Shown here: positions 1 to 11,219 of the stretch, one piece after another
Position numbering within the stretch: position 1 is the first letter of the stretch
Layout: every line of letters begins with the position of its first letter
From: Coccinella septempunctata
Lineage: Eukaryota; Arthropoda; Insecta; Coleoptera; Coccinellidae
Reading direction: 5' to 3'
NCBI RefSeq assembly: GCF_907165205.1
Contig: NC_058190.1
Location: 47,108,116-47,172,115, forward strand
Length of the DNA stretch: 64,000 nt
Translations under genes and position numbers: made by a program
Notes under the pieces: generated by a model
What the model saw: only the letters and a program-made list of their open reading frames with translations
Databases searched by the model: none
What the model was told of the DNA's origin: nothing

Positions 1-581
1 ACCTACTCGTATGCGAAAAGCCGAAAACCTACCATTGATCCACCTCACCCACGTAGACAAAAACAATCCGAATCACCTTTCTGACTGATTACACACCCCC
101 TCCGAAAAAAAAACAAATCGTCCGTCACAAAGGAAACGTTACACGGCCCAGAGGAAGTCAATATTCGAAAAACAAAAGTGATTTACACGTCGGCAGACAA
201 AGGACACATTTTCGCACGATGATAATAAGCGATTGATTGAAAGATAGAACGCTAATTCCGTTTTTTCTTTCGACGGATGCCCGGATTTTTGGGGGTGCCT
301 GCAGATTAATTTGGAAAAATACGATGGGTGAGGAAAGGATGTAGGTGATTAGTAGGAATCAGTCGTGACGAGGGGTGTTATTAACTTTTTTTTCAGAAAT
401 CTGATTACTCTTGATTAGAGTATCGAAATGTACATCAGGTTGCATGAAGATATTTCTTGTTTCATTATCAAGCATATTGACACAGGGATGTTTTCCAGAC
501 TAAAGGGAAAATTTTCATTAGTTATGAGTAATCCAAGAGAATGGATAATTGAAAAAATATAACATGCTGCTTGATGAAAGT
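1..581. other. No gene seen; AT-rich unique sequence
   Basis: No reading frame with protein-like composition and no recognisable repeat was found. The right edge meets the first MITE copy. Confidence 0.5.
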
Positions 582-1196
582 CGTTATCCACTGAGAGGAT
601 CTCGAGAACTATTAGAGCTAGAAAAAAACAAATGACACATTCTCAAGCTCTCTTTCAGGGAAACAAAGAATGTTGAAACCGTAGCCTCCAACTATTCTTC
701 GTTTTTGAGTTATTGGCCTAAAAGGAGATTTTGACGATTTCGAAAAGTTCTCATAACTTTTTTGTCTTTGAAGTTACAAATCGGAAACTTGAACTTTTGT
801 AGTCACTTTCATACGTTGAATCTTGTGACGAAAAGATTTTCTTCCAAATTCAAAAACAAAAATTCAATAAAAGTTGGCATTCAAAAAACGAAAGTTCGTC
901 AATGATTCGAAATGTAACAATATTTTGAACTCGTCAGTGGATTCTACGTCAGTGCCTGCAGAATGTCCGAGTTTCAGATCTGCAACTCCAAAGACAAAAA
1001 AGTTATGAGAACTTTTCAAAATCGTCAAAATATAGTTTTTTGCTGATAACTCACAAACGAAGAATCGTAGGAGGCTGCGGTTTTCACCATTCTATGTTTC
1101 TCAAAAAAAGAGCTAGGAAATGTGCCATCCGTTTTCTTCTAGCTCTTATAGTTCTCAAGATCCCCTCAGTGGACAACGAATTTTGCCCATCCTCTA
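582..1196. repeat. MITE, CAGGGTGGGCAAAATTCG family, copy 1
   Basis: Long inverted arms frame this element. The left arm (about 582-800) carries the blocks 'ggatctcgagaactatt' and 'gttctcataacttttttgtc', and the right arm (about 980-1196) carries their reverse complements, ending 'ggacaacgaattttgccca'. The outermost CAGGGTG is lost on the left and degraded on the right. Related copies lie at 1282-1489, 28393-28727 and 60625-61198. There is no coding capacity; the short frames at 1040-1392 are by-products of the arm sequence. Confidence 0.8.
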
Positions 1197-1281
1197 CATG
1201 TATATCACCCTGGCAAAATCATATTCAAACCGCAATACCTACAGCACATGTAGAGTAGATAGAGTAGTTGATCAACATGAA

Positions 1282-1489
1282 CAGGGTGGGCAAAATTCGT
1301 TGTCTACTGACGGGATCTCGAGAACTATAAGAGCTGAAAGAAAAAGAACGATTCTGAAAACAGAATCCGGTTCTGATTTCAGATTCGGATAACTCAGGAA
1401 AAAAGAGCTCGAGAATGTGTCACTCGTTTTCTTCTAGCTCTCACAGGCCTCGAGATCCCCTCATTAGATAACGAATTTGGCCCACTCTG
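1282..1489. repeat. MITE, CAGGGTGGGCAAAATTCG family, internally deleted copy
   Basis: This copy starts CAGGGTGGGCAAAATTCG and ends with the diverged reverse complement CGAATTTGGCCCACTCTG followed by TA. Only about 208 bp remain, so the centre of the element has been lost while both termini are kept. It lies about 85 bp from copy 1, so the two may have arisen by one duplication or by independent insertion. Confidence 0.8.
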
Positions 1490-1496
1490 TACATGG

Positions 1497-3044
1497 TTCT
1501 GGTCCAGATAAACGAAAATGTTGAGAGGTTTTCGTGGAAACGTTATAAGTGCCTTGCATTGTTCTGTGTTGGTTATATTTTGTTGGTATCGAAAACCTTC
1601 TATTCTTTGTTATATTGGAAAACGGTGAAAACTACCTACACGCACTTTTTAATTAGATATATATGACAGTTCATTCAATTTGTAATCCTCTGAACAAAAA
1701 ATAACTTTATTATATAAAATACGAATGATGTTCCAACTCCATATTATCTAAAAACTGCATTTCTGAAGTCATACCAAAAAATATGTACCTAGTGTTCTTC
1801 AAATGACTCACTAAATCGATTATTGAGGTGTTCACCACCCTTAGAAATGGACTTTTCATAATTATTGATTTCTATTAAATAACTAACGAAGGCGGTAACA
1901 AAATGCATTTGAATTCTGGGTATTATTTGCTTACCAAGATACGTTATTCACAACAAATCTTTGAAATCACGAGAAGTAATTTTCAAAATAATTAGTTCCT
2001 CTTTTCAAAAAATCATTTGTTTTTGTTTTCCGTGAATATAGGTATGAAATTGTGTTCTTTGCATCATTAATTGATGAAAGATATTCTTGACTTCTCATCT
2101 AGAATGTAATCATTGATCTTCAGCCTCTTTCTGAGAGTTTTGAAGCACCTCCAAAATGTATTATCGTGAAAAACAGATAACAAAGAAATGCATAGTTCGC
2201 TGAAAACTACCATTCGTGAATCTGAAGAATCGAAAAAGCAAATATCGTGTTTTTATATCTTCACCCAAAATTTTAATAAGCATTGTACGATTCCGAAGAT
2301 ATGTACGAAAAAACGATAATCTTTTCAGGGGTTATAGCACCCTTCACAAACGGTCTCGGTTTTCCTTACGCGGAAGCCATTAATTTTCTATCATCCCTTC
2401 CCCCCCCCCTCGATTCGATTCTGTGCCCAGCCAGCTCAGATTTGGGAGAAACATGCAAATATGAGGCCCGAATTTGAGGCTGTAGAGAGGCGAGGCTAAC
2501 ACACGAATGATGAGGATTATTTGGAATTATTCGAGTAGGAGGAAGGACGTTATTAAAACTAAAACGCGACAGAGAGACGTGTGATGTATTCGCAGTCGAT
2601 CCAATTTCATGGAAATAAGGGATGAGTTTCCGCTATGCATCGACACGCTCTCAAGGGCTATTCGATTTGTATATACGATGTGATTTCGTGTTCCTCAGGT
2701 TCGCGTGCATGGTTCCTCTCAGATGATGGTAATGTTCACTCGGTTCAAGCAGACTTTGAAACTGCTGAGAAGAACTCTGGAATCAAGTGGAAAAAATGTG
2801 TATTTTTGATTTTAATTACAACTCATAGGGTTTCATAGATACAAGTGACAGATTATCTATAATTTATACTTTTTCTCCCCCTGTTGAAACTTAAAACTTC
2901 TCATATGAGAATAAGTTTCAAAGTAGTTTTCTTTAAAATTTATTTCATATCGATAAAAACATCAAGAAACAGAAATTCAAATTAAAATTATGCCCCCACC
3001 CCAAAATGTTTCCTGGAACCGCCACTGCACTGTGCTCAATAAAG
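1497..3044. other. No gene seen; unique sequence
   Basis: AT-rich DNA with a short poly-C run near 2401-2409. The reading frames at 2283-2477 and 2635-2838 have no recognisable motif and no splice or start context, and were not called. Confidence 0.45.
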
Positions 3045-3968
3045 ACCGAACGGTTCTGCCGAAATAAATGAAATTCTCAGATTCATTACAAAAAGAATTG
3101 GTCTTTCAGAATGTGCATCACATTTAGATCTGCGATAATTGTCCTGGAAGAATAACTACTCGCAAGTTGACCATCGAAAAATTCCCAAAAAGATGGGGTC
3201 AGTTGAAACTTCCTCAAGGCCGAACGGTTCTGCCGAAATCGATGAAATTCTGAAATTTTTTACTGGAAGAGTTGCTCTTTCATAATATGTATCACAATTT
3301 GATTTGCGATAATTTTCCTGGAAGAAAAACAACTCGCAAGTTGACCATCGAAAAATTCCCAAAAATATGGGGTCAGTTGAAACTTCCTCAAGGACGAACG
3401 GTTTTGCCGAAATGGATGAAATTCTCAGATTTATTACTAGAAGAGTTGATCTTTCAGAATATGTATCACATTAAGATCTCCGATAATTTTCCTGGAAGAG
3501 AAACTACTCTCAAGTTGACCATCGAAAAATTCCCAAAAAGATGGGGTCAGTTGAAACTTCCTCAAGGCCGAACGATTTTGCCGAAATCGATGAAATTCTG
3601 ATATTTTTTTACTAGAAGAGTTGCTCTTTCAGTATATGTATCACATTTAGATCTGCGATAATTTTCCTGTGAGAAAAACAACTCGCAAGTTGACCATTGA
3701 AAACTTCCCAAAAAGATGGGGTCAGTTGAAACTTCCTCAAGACCGAACGGTTTTGCCGAAATCGATGAAATCCTGAGATTTTTTACTAGAAGAGTTGCTC
3801 TTTCAGAATTTGTATCACATTTAGATCTGAGATAATCTTCCTGTGAGAAAAACAACTCGCAAGTTGACCATCGAAAACTTCCCAAAAAGATGGGGTGCCG
3901 AAATGGATGAAATTCTCAGATTGATTACTAGAAAAGTTGCTCTTTTAGAATATGTATCACATTCATCA
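3045..3968. repeat. 174-bp tandem satellite, about 5 copies
   Basis: The phrase 'ggggtcagttgaaacttcct' recurs with its c near 3200, 3374, 3548 and 3723, giving a period of 174-175 bp. A fifth, internally deleted monomer ends near 3968. Each monomer carries 'caagttgaccatcgaaaa' and 'tgtatcacatttagatctg'. Because 174 is divisible by three, both strands show long repetitive open frames (3272-3601 +, 3562-3885 -); these are artefacts of the period and not genes. Diverged copies in opposite orientation occur at 17372-17578 and probably 57195-57300. Confidence 0.9.
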
Positions 3969-3999
3969 TCTATACTCTCTTCATAATTGAAGAAGAGTG

Positions 4000-4340
4000 T
4001 AAGTTTTACTTTTGTACATGAACAAGCGTCTGCAGACTGCTTCTGAATACGTCCCTGACTCGCTCCTTCCTTTCTTCTCTTTCTACCCTCGTCCGGCGGT
4101 GGTAAGAATTAGTTCCTGCCTTTAATAATCAAAAGGGGTGCGGCGCTAGGTTACAAGTCGTGCGGTTTGGGGAAAATAGTTGTCTCAGTTCGTCTACTAG
4201 TCGACAGAGGGCTGCTGGTCGCCTCATACAGCATTTGGCCAGATGACCAACCCTTCACCCGCCGCGGCAGACGAGGGATGTCAGTCTGTCAGTGACAGAG
4301 TTGTCATATTCAAAATAATATACTGACTTTTACCTTAATA
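4000..4340 (+). other. GC-richer block, possible exon or regulatory segment
   Basis: This segment is clearly richer in GC and CpG than its surroundings (for example 'ccgccgcggcagacg'). It contains a splice-donor-like GGTG|GTAAGA near 4101. Upstream of that donor is an open stretch of about 28 codons beginning MNKRLQTASEY, and initiator-like TCAGTC motifs lie near 4290. No protein family is recognised. It may be a short exon, a 5' exon or a conserved enhancer. Confidence 0.2.
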
Positions 4341-6015
4341 CGGTGTCACGATGAAGCATTATGGAATCACAAGGAAAGGGAATCGATATTTACTTGAGTA
4401 ATTTTCTTTCTTATATATAAATTAAATTCTGTGTCAGGAGATTAGTTGAAATTCTATTTTTTTTTTCTTTAAACCTGAGGAGAATGATTTCTCTCCGGAA
4501 GCAGGTATTTGCAGTAGGTATATATGGAAATTTAAAATTTGTTTTACTATCACTTAAGTTACAGAATGGCGAATGCGCTGGGATATCCTTCTTTCTCATT
4601 TAACATTCTATTACGTAACATTTCTGGGTTCGTTTATGGTTATTCCGATATGATTTTCATCATTGTATGATGGAGTTTTTTTAACTCAAGAGTTTGTTAT
4701 AGACAGGCCAAAAAAATAAGCGAGGCTTCGTAATTTCTGGACAAATCTACGTGTCCTTTTGCCAATCCATCCGGCAACATCGCATCATCCCGATGTCAAT
4801 CTACTTGCCATAAGGATATTATTCAAAGCTCTTGATTTATGACTTGCTGCCTGTCCTGTCACATTTAGATTACAGTTTCAGGTTCGATGCAATATCGCAG
4901 AGTTGCATTTTGTTTAGTTTATGAATAGAATTTTTATGCAGTGCTGGGAAAACTAAGCACCAAATGATTACCGAACATTATCGATATTCAAATTTGAAAT
5001 TTGGTTTCGAATTTTGATGGAAATGTGAAAATAGTTTTTGTACATCCTTGGGAAAAGCATTATTTTTCATAATGAGCAAAATAACGCGAAATACGAAAAA
5101 TAGTGTTTCCCAACGTGTTTCACACGATGTTTTTTCTAATTTTGAATAGGATGTAGCTATGAACTCAAATTCTTCTTCTTATTGAAGATACTCTGTACTC
5201 CTTTACTGAAAAAAGTATTACCCGAGGAAAATGAGTGAAATCCAGAGAATTCGAAGGTCATTAATTTCCTTGCTCTTAGGTCTTATAGAAGGTCTATGAA
5301 GGCTTTTCAGGAACCAAGTACTGGGACATTAGGTACCTAAAATTCTCTGGTTGGTTAGTTGGAACAGATTTTTTAAGATAACTATTGATTAGATGGTTAG
5401 ATTAGTTCCTCAATTCTCAGGTTTTAGTTCTACATTAACCAAGTATAATATCTTTGGGAAAGTTATAACAACAGTCTCATTACTTCACCCAAGTTAATAT
5501 TATTCCTTCTTGCATTTCTTAAGACACGAAATTAATCACAGAGATCTAGTTAGTCTGTTCATGTAGAACTAAGATCTAATATTAATCAGAGGGTTATACA
5601 GATACAGCGTTCCTAAGAACTGAGACCTATGAAACGAATCAATTTAAGTGGCATGAATGGCACGAACCCACCAATTCTTATAGAAAGTTGTAAAAACGCT
5701 TTCATTACATCACTGATGTTCTTCTTTTTCTTCTCTTTTTCAACAGCCTGTCTGCATCCACTCCTGGACATAGGCCTCCCCTGGAATTTTCCAATTTCCT
5801 CTATCTCGAGCCAACTGGTGCCAACATCATCCAACCTTTGATTTGATGTCATATAACCAGCGTTTTGTTGGTCTTCCTACACTTCGTTTATGTTCTCGTG
5901 GACTCCAATGTACAATGTAAAAGGATACCCCCAACATAGCGCTTCAATAGATCTCTCTCGTTCTCATTCGACATCACCGATGTTAGAGTCTCATATCTTC
6001 TTGCGTATATAAAGA
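4341..6015. other. No gene seen; unique AT-rich sequence
   Basis: Contains scattered poly-T and poly-A tracts, with opposite-strand short frames around 5613-5852 that mirror each other and have no family features. Nothing can be supported. Confidence 0.45.
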
Positions 6016-6019
6016 TATA

Positions 6020-6890
6020 CCGGGTGGCCCACCCCAGACGTGGCGCTCATTTTGAGGGAGTAAATAAAGATATTTGGAAAATCTTTCCTTGTGGTGTGTG
6101 TAGGTTGCACAATTTGAAATTATTGTCATATATACAGGGTGTTCGAAAACAAAAATATAGATCAAAGTTACACTTTCTTAAATGTAACACCCTGTATTTG
6201 ACCTCAAAAATGAAATGGCAAGCTCAAATTATGATGATTTTCTTCAGATCACTTTATACCTTCGAAGGACCATTTACGAGGTAATGGCGAAAATGGTTTA
6301 CTAGTTTTGAATTGAAAATCGAAATTTGCTCAGAAACAATCAGGTTTAGATGTAGGAAAATATTATGAAGATAGTTTCGAAATTAATTTTTACGTTCAAC
6401 GAGATATAGAAATACCGGGTGTGCCATTTGAAATAAGAAAGTTTTCGACGATTATTTGTAGTTGATGTTTGAGAATTAATTATGATCACTCTGTATATTC
6501 TAGAGTTGAAATTTTCTTTTATATGTAGGAGTAGCCAACTTGTCTACTCGAAAAAATTCTGTCTGTATCGCTGGCGTAACTAGTTTCTTCATTAATTGCT
6601 AGTTAAAAAAAAACTCCATATTTTCGATTTTTCGCCATTATCTCGTAAAGGGTGCTTGTGAGCCATAAAATAATCTGAAGAAACTCATCATAACTTGAGC
6701 TTGCCAGTCAAATATAGGGTGTAACATTTAAAAAAGTGTAACTTTGGTCTATATCTTTGTTTTCGAACACCCTGTATATATGAAGATAATTTCAAATTGT
6801 GCTTCAGGACATCCTACACACATCACAAGAAAAGATTTTCAAAATATCTTCATTTACTCCCTCAAAATGAGCGCCGAGTCTGGGGAGGGC
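6020..6890. repeat. Foldback element, copy 1
   Basis: The left arm (about 6020-6300) begins CCGGGTGGCCCACCCCAGACG, and the right arm (about 6637-6890) is its diverged reverse complement ending GAGTCTGGGGAGGGC. Inside each arm sits a smaller inverted motif bounded by CAGGGTGTTCGAAAAC and TGTAACACCCTG (6138-6196 in the left arm). The spacer of about 335 bp is not coding. A second copy starts at 63811 and runs off the window. The frame read on the minus strand of the arm is shared by both copies (contains LLPQNER and WGGPPGIS) and is part of the repeat. Confidence 0.85.
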
Positions 6891-7076
6891 ATATTCAAGA
6901 ACTAAGACGATTGACTAATAGTAGGTTTATGCAGCGTTTCTAAGAACAGAGAACTACCAAAACGACCAATCTTATCATGGCTGATTACTCTTCGATCTTA
7001 GGTACCTACGTCTTCAGAAGGCTACATGAACGCGCCTTCAACAATACCCCTGTTAAAAATTTTATATGCACGAAGG

Positions 7077-8190
7077 TAATAATAATAATAATAATAATAT
7101 GCATTTATTTTCCAAATTATCATCACGACAATAAAGAGAAAACAAGTCAAAAGAAAACATTACATAGCTTGATAGACTCCAGAGAACAAGAAAATCTGCT
7201 TCAGCGCTCACAGGCGCACTTAAATTCAGAAATCGAATAAGGTTCAATATTCATGATGAGTCGGTGAAGTGATTTACGAAAAGTAGTGTATTCCTTAATG
7301 TCCCTTATGTGTTTCGGGAGAAAGTTAAAAAGTTTTATTGCTGTGTACATAGGATTATGTTCGGTGAGAGATAACTTATGAGTGGGAAAGAAGTATGCGA
7401 ACTTTCTCCTTGTATTATTCGTGTTTTCAAAATCCTGAAAGTAATTCTTATTTTTGTGCATAAAAAGCATGGTTCTGTATATATAAAGGCCGGGAAGAGT
7501 CATAATATTCTGCGCTTTAAAAATGTTCCTACATGATGTCCTGTAGCTCATTCTAAACATTGTCCGCAGTGCCTTTTTCTGTACAATGAATACACGTTCC
7601 TCCTGTGATCCACCTCCCCAGAATATGAGCCCATAAGCCAGCAGAGACTGGAAATTTGCGAAGTATACCGTTTTTAAGGTATCCACATCGACTTGATCTC
7701 TCAATATCTTGAACGTATAAATGACGGAATTCAACCTGGATACTAAGGCATCACAGTGCAACGTCCATCCCAGATTACTTTCAATCATCACGCCTAGCAG
7801 TTTGGTATTCTGATTAACAGGAACCTCACCATCACCAAGTGTAATCTTCTCTGGAAATAATAGATTAGTTCTAATGTTAGAAAATATGACAATGTTGGTT
7901 TTGTCTGCATTCAGATTCAACTTGTTTTCCGTGCACCAACCCTGAATACGCTGCATTGTTTCTCGTATGTTTTCTGATAGGGTCTCAATATTGTCACCAC
8001 TCACTATGACATTTGTATCATCCGCAAACAAGCAAGCATCCCGACGCACCGGCATATCAACCACGAAATTCTCATCCTGAATCCTTGTGGGTAGATCATC
8101 GATATAGACCACAAACAGGATCGGCCCCAATATTGTGCCTTGAAAGATACCCTCCAGAACAGAGGCCTCAGATGACATATGCCGTATGTA
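7077..8190 (-). mobile_element. 5'-truncated non-LTR retrotransposon (jockey/CR1-like)
   Basis: The element runs on the minus strand. It consists of the 3' half of a reverse transcriptase followed by about 100 bp of untranslated sequence and a 3' triplet-repeat tail, seen on the + strand as (taa)n at 7077-7099. The coding similarity stops abruptly near 8190, upstream of the GxxxGTxLGP block of the RT domain. That matches the usual 5' truncation made by target-primed reverse transcription. No clear target-site duplication could be assigned. Clade placement is by general resemblance only. Confidence 0.85.
7201..8190 (-). pseudogene. Reverse transcriptase, C-terminal part, non-LTR type
   Basis: An uninterrupted frame of about 330 codons encodes the second half of an RNA-directed DNA polymerase. 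Visible blocks, in order, are GIFQGTILGPILF (usually GVPQG..LGP), the catalytic LFADDTNV, the primer-grip-type KLNLNADKTN and KLLGVMIE. These are followed by the post-RT region with AYGLIFWGG and the C-terminal tail FRKSLHRLIM. The ATG at 8223 belongs to flanking DNA; RT similarity begins only at about residue 20. The N-terminal endonuclease, ORF1 and palm subdomains upstream of motif B are missing, so the copy cannot be autonomous. The absence of stops suggests a relatively young insertion. Confidence 0.9.
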
Positions 8191-9034
8191 TAAAAGTATG
8201 GTATAAAAGAGTCGCGAACACAAGGTCCAATTTCAAGGTTTACACTCATTCGAACCACGGTTTTCGATTCATACCGCCGCGGCCCGCTAATGAAACGGAA
8301 ACTTAATTATCTTAGTGACCCAAATTAGAGCCACCATATCCTGATTTTCACACACACACACACACGTATACACGTAGCGAAAGAAAATTAAGAGATAAAA
8401 TCGGCGAAAGGAGGCAGGCAAGCAGCAGCGATGTGCGAACCGGGGTAGGTATAGGTGGGTCGTTAGAACTCACACTTGTGCGAATTCCACGATCTTCATT
8501 AGATATCGCCGGAAGTGTGCTCCTTTCGCGAAGTCATTATCGCCAGCGTACCAAGCACGTGTGTATACCTGCACGATGAGGGGTGTCCCGGGCGGTTTGG
8601 CTATGACAAATAACGGCCTGGAGGAATAGCCCCCGCTTAAAAATTCGCCTAGAGTCTTTTTAAAGAAAGTTCATGAGTTTTACGAGAACCTCCATCAAAA
8701 TAATAACTTTAAATACGAATTATTTGAAGCAGAGCCATGATCAAATGAAGCAACACGTCAATATGATGAAAAAATTCTAGAACATCCTCTCAAAGTGAGC
8801 ATTTAAGGTAACTGTTGTTCAAAATGACGGTTTCATAGTGAGGAGACCACTATTTTGGCAGCTGTCACAATAAAAGCGGTTATTTTTTTGACAGATGACA
8901 ACAAAACACTATGTTATGTCAAAAATATCACGATAGAAAGCATATTTTTGAAATTCGCCACAAAATTGTGAAAATTTGAGCAGCAGAGATCATGTAGCCT
9001 TATTTTTATTTGATATTAAGGTTTCTGATTTGAG
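8191..9034. other. No gene seen; CA microsatellite and mixed sequence
   Basis: A (CA)n microsatellite of 8.5 units lies at 8349-8365. The 8400-8620 segment is moderately GC-rich ('cacgatgaggggtgtcccgg') without a supported reading frame. The rest is AT-rich. Confidence 0.5.
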
Positions 9035-9145
9035 GGATTGATGTAGTGTATCCTTAAATCGGTTATACTGGCCTCCCTCTGTCAATTCCCATACAGAGCA
9101 ATTTTGGGGAGTCTTGTGTCTTGCATCCTCAAAATGTTTGATGAA
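9035..9145 (-). pseudogene. Short 3' fragment of RTE-like non-LTR retrotransposon
   Basis: On the minus strand this fragment matches, at roughly 80% by eye, the end of the reverse transcriptase ORF present at 12750-13238 and 25281-26150. It includes the parts encoding LPKIAL and QYKRFKD. Only about 110 bp are preserved, just upstream of the 930-bp DNA element. Confidence 0.7.
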
Positions 9146-9189
9146 GGTTTCTCCATAGTTTGTTTTCTAAAATACCTTCCTGAAACATA

Positions 9190-10119
9190 GAGTCATTCGG
9201 GGCAACTGTGCGCACTTTTGCCTTTCAAGCCATACCCTGTTCCAAATGTTGAAGCTAGGAAAATTAAAACATATTCATAAGATAGAGAATTTTCTAACCT
9301 ATAAGAAAACATCAAAAAGCAAACAAACAAAAACGTTTTCTTTCCGCAAAAAAGAATTTAATAGAGAAAGTCGGAGTTCGTTCACATGCCCCGCATTGCG
9401 GGTAAGTGTGCGCACCCTCTCGGGGTAAGTGAACGCAGTCCTTAGTGAACCACACAATCAAAACAAATCACAAAATAATGTCATCAAAATGTTACAATAT
9501 TAGAGAAATGCTGTTTATTGTCAATACAGAAGCGCCTTTTTACAAGCAGTGCATTATTGTTCGTGCCACAATTCTTGGTGAACACAACACTTGATACATT
9601 CCCCTGTAGGTGGCCCTTCATATTTTTCTGAACAAATAGGGCAATATTGATCGAGTCTTAACCAAAAAAATCAACAATGTCATAATTTATTCCTCACTGA
9701 ACTAATGCCCATATAATGAATCTATGCGCACACTTACCCGAGCACACTTTCCCCAGTGAGCCAAAATTTGAATTGACGTTCTTATAGAGTTGAGCAGCTA
9801 AGAGAACCTAAAATTTTTTATTATATATTTAGATTAATATGCCCATGATCGAATAAAATATTGTTTAACACTGAGGGACTCGGAACTTGGACCTGGCAGA
9901 ATGTGCAGAGATGCTAAAAATTAACAAGAAAACTAGTGAATTTGATTGATTGCAAATAAAAAGTTAAAGAAACGTGGAACGGCGCACTCCTTTGAAAAAC
10001 TAATATGGCGATTCTGCGCCCTTGCTTCACCCAAATGAACCCCTCTTTCATACATTGCATAGTCGAGATATACGCACTGCGCACACTTACCCACTGCGCT
10101 CAGTTACCCCGAATGACTC
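9190..10119. mobile_element. 930-bp non-autonomous DNA element, GAGTCATTCGGGG termini, TA duplication
   Basis: The left end GAGTCATTCGGGGCAACTG and the reverse complement of the right end, GAGTCATTCGGGGTAACTG, differ at one base. Both ends are bordered by TA (9188-9189 and 10120-10121). This points to an IS630/Tc1/mariner- or pogo-type insertion. Inside, the 15-mer GGGTAAGTGTGCGCA occurs exactly three times: at 9400 in direct orientation, and at 9725 and 10078 in reverse complement. These are likely subterminal protein-binding sites. No transposase is encoded; frames at 9246-9428 and 10022-10261 are short and featureless. Confidence 0.85.
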
Positions 10120-10121
10120 TA

Positions 10122-10628
10122 ACACTTATTCCAGAAATCAAGAAACTGGAGATACTAAACGTATGACCATTACTCCACTTACTTGCCTTTTACAAATATC
10201 ACTAGTTCACGGTATACAGGGTTTGACAGTAAAATTCAAAATAGTGATAAGATTTGAGTGAAGCCTTCTTGTTATATAAAAAAATTTCAGTATTTTTTTA
10301 TCGCATGAATTGCAGTACTATCAAATGCAATAAAACTTCGATCTCAAATATCTCGAAAACGGTTGATAATTATGATGATGAACAAAAGTATATTTTATTT
10401 TTCAACGAAAAAGTTCTGTCCTTCTAATTCTCTTATTTGCTTTTTTTTCATTTCACAAAGAAAATACGACATATAAAAGGCTACACCCTAAAAGCTACAC
10501 TAAAGCAGGTTGCATATTGAGATTTCTCATCTGAAAAAACTTTCTGTTGTCAATCTTTATATTTATACCGCCAAAATCATCATTATTATACCAGTTTTTC
10601 GAAAAAAATTGACACCCTGTCGGTATCT
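10122..10628. other. No gene seen; degraded repeat-like sequence
   Basis: Contains 'tatacagggtttgacag' near 10213, which resembles a MITE end but has no clear partner. The rest is AT-rich. Confidence 0.35.
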
Positions 10629-11217
10629 CGTAATAGAAGAAAAGAAACACTTTTTTACTATACCATTTTTTCCGAATCTACTCGGTTTAAAAGATACAGG
10701 TTGTTGAAAAACCTCAGTTCTATCTCTCATACGGTTTCTTTGAATGAAATTTCTGAATATAGTTTTTCGTTTATTCGATGAATCTTTTTTGAAAACAAAA
10801 TATCACCCACGTCTTCCAGTTTTCTCATCATGACCATCACGTACCATAACATTGACGAAAATTCAAATAACCCAACTATTTGAACTAGGTTGGACGCTAT
10901 CTAATGAATATTTGAACGTTTTGAAAAATGAAAGTATTTCTCATATTTTCTCGTATAATGCGCCCTTGTGATGTTCAAAAATGGAAAAGTTTCTGTGAAA
11001 TTTGAAAACTTGCGTACTTTGGTTGAATACAAGTCTGTTTGAAAAACCCACAGATGAGTGTTACAGAATTAGATAGTTATTCTTCAGATAATGTTGTATT
11101 TCCAGGCACAGCTCATTATGAAAACTTAAAATGGCTATATCTTTTATCAGGGCCGTGTTTCATTTGACCTCAAGAATCTACTGTTAAAATATTTGTACGA
11201 GGCAAAGACTCACCCGG
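10629..11217. repeat. MITE, CAGGGTGAGTCTTTGACTCG family, copy A (degraded)
   Basis: Carries the family's internal landmarks in order: 'aaagaaacacttttt', 'cacccacgtcttccag', 'tattttctcgtataatg', 'cacagctcattatgaaaactt' and the terminal 'aaatatttgtacgaggcaaa' leading to CACCCGG. The left terminus is degraded. Other copies lie at 27079, 30840, 35387, 51614, 54966, 58377 and 63375. Confidence 0.8.
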
Positions 11218-11219
11218 TA

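Noticed and set aside
3156..3885. Repetitive proteins on both strands of the 174-bp array
   Set aside because: A period divisible by three keeps any stop-free monomer open on both strands; it is a tandem-repeat artefact.
5983..6284. Frame containing LLPQNER and WGGPPGIS, shared with 63727-63960
   Set aside because: It is read from the arm of a foldback repeat and recurs only because the repeat recurs.
10213..10230. 'tatacagggtttgacag' as another MITE end
   Set aside because: No inverted partner or second copy could be found within a reasonable distance.
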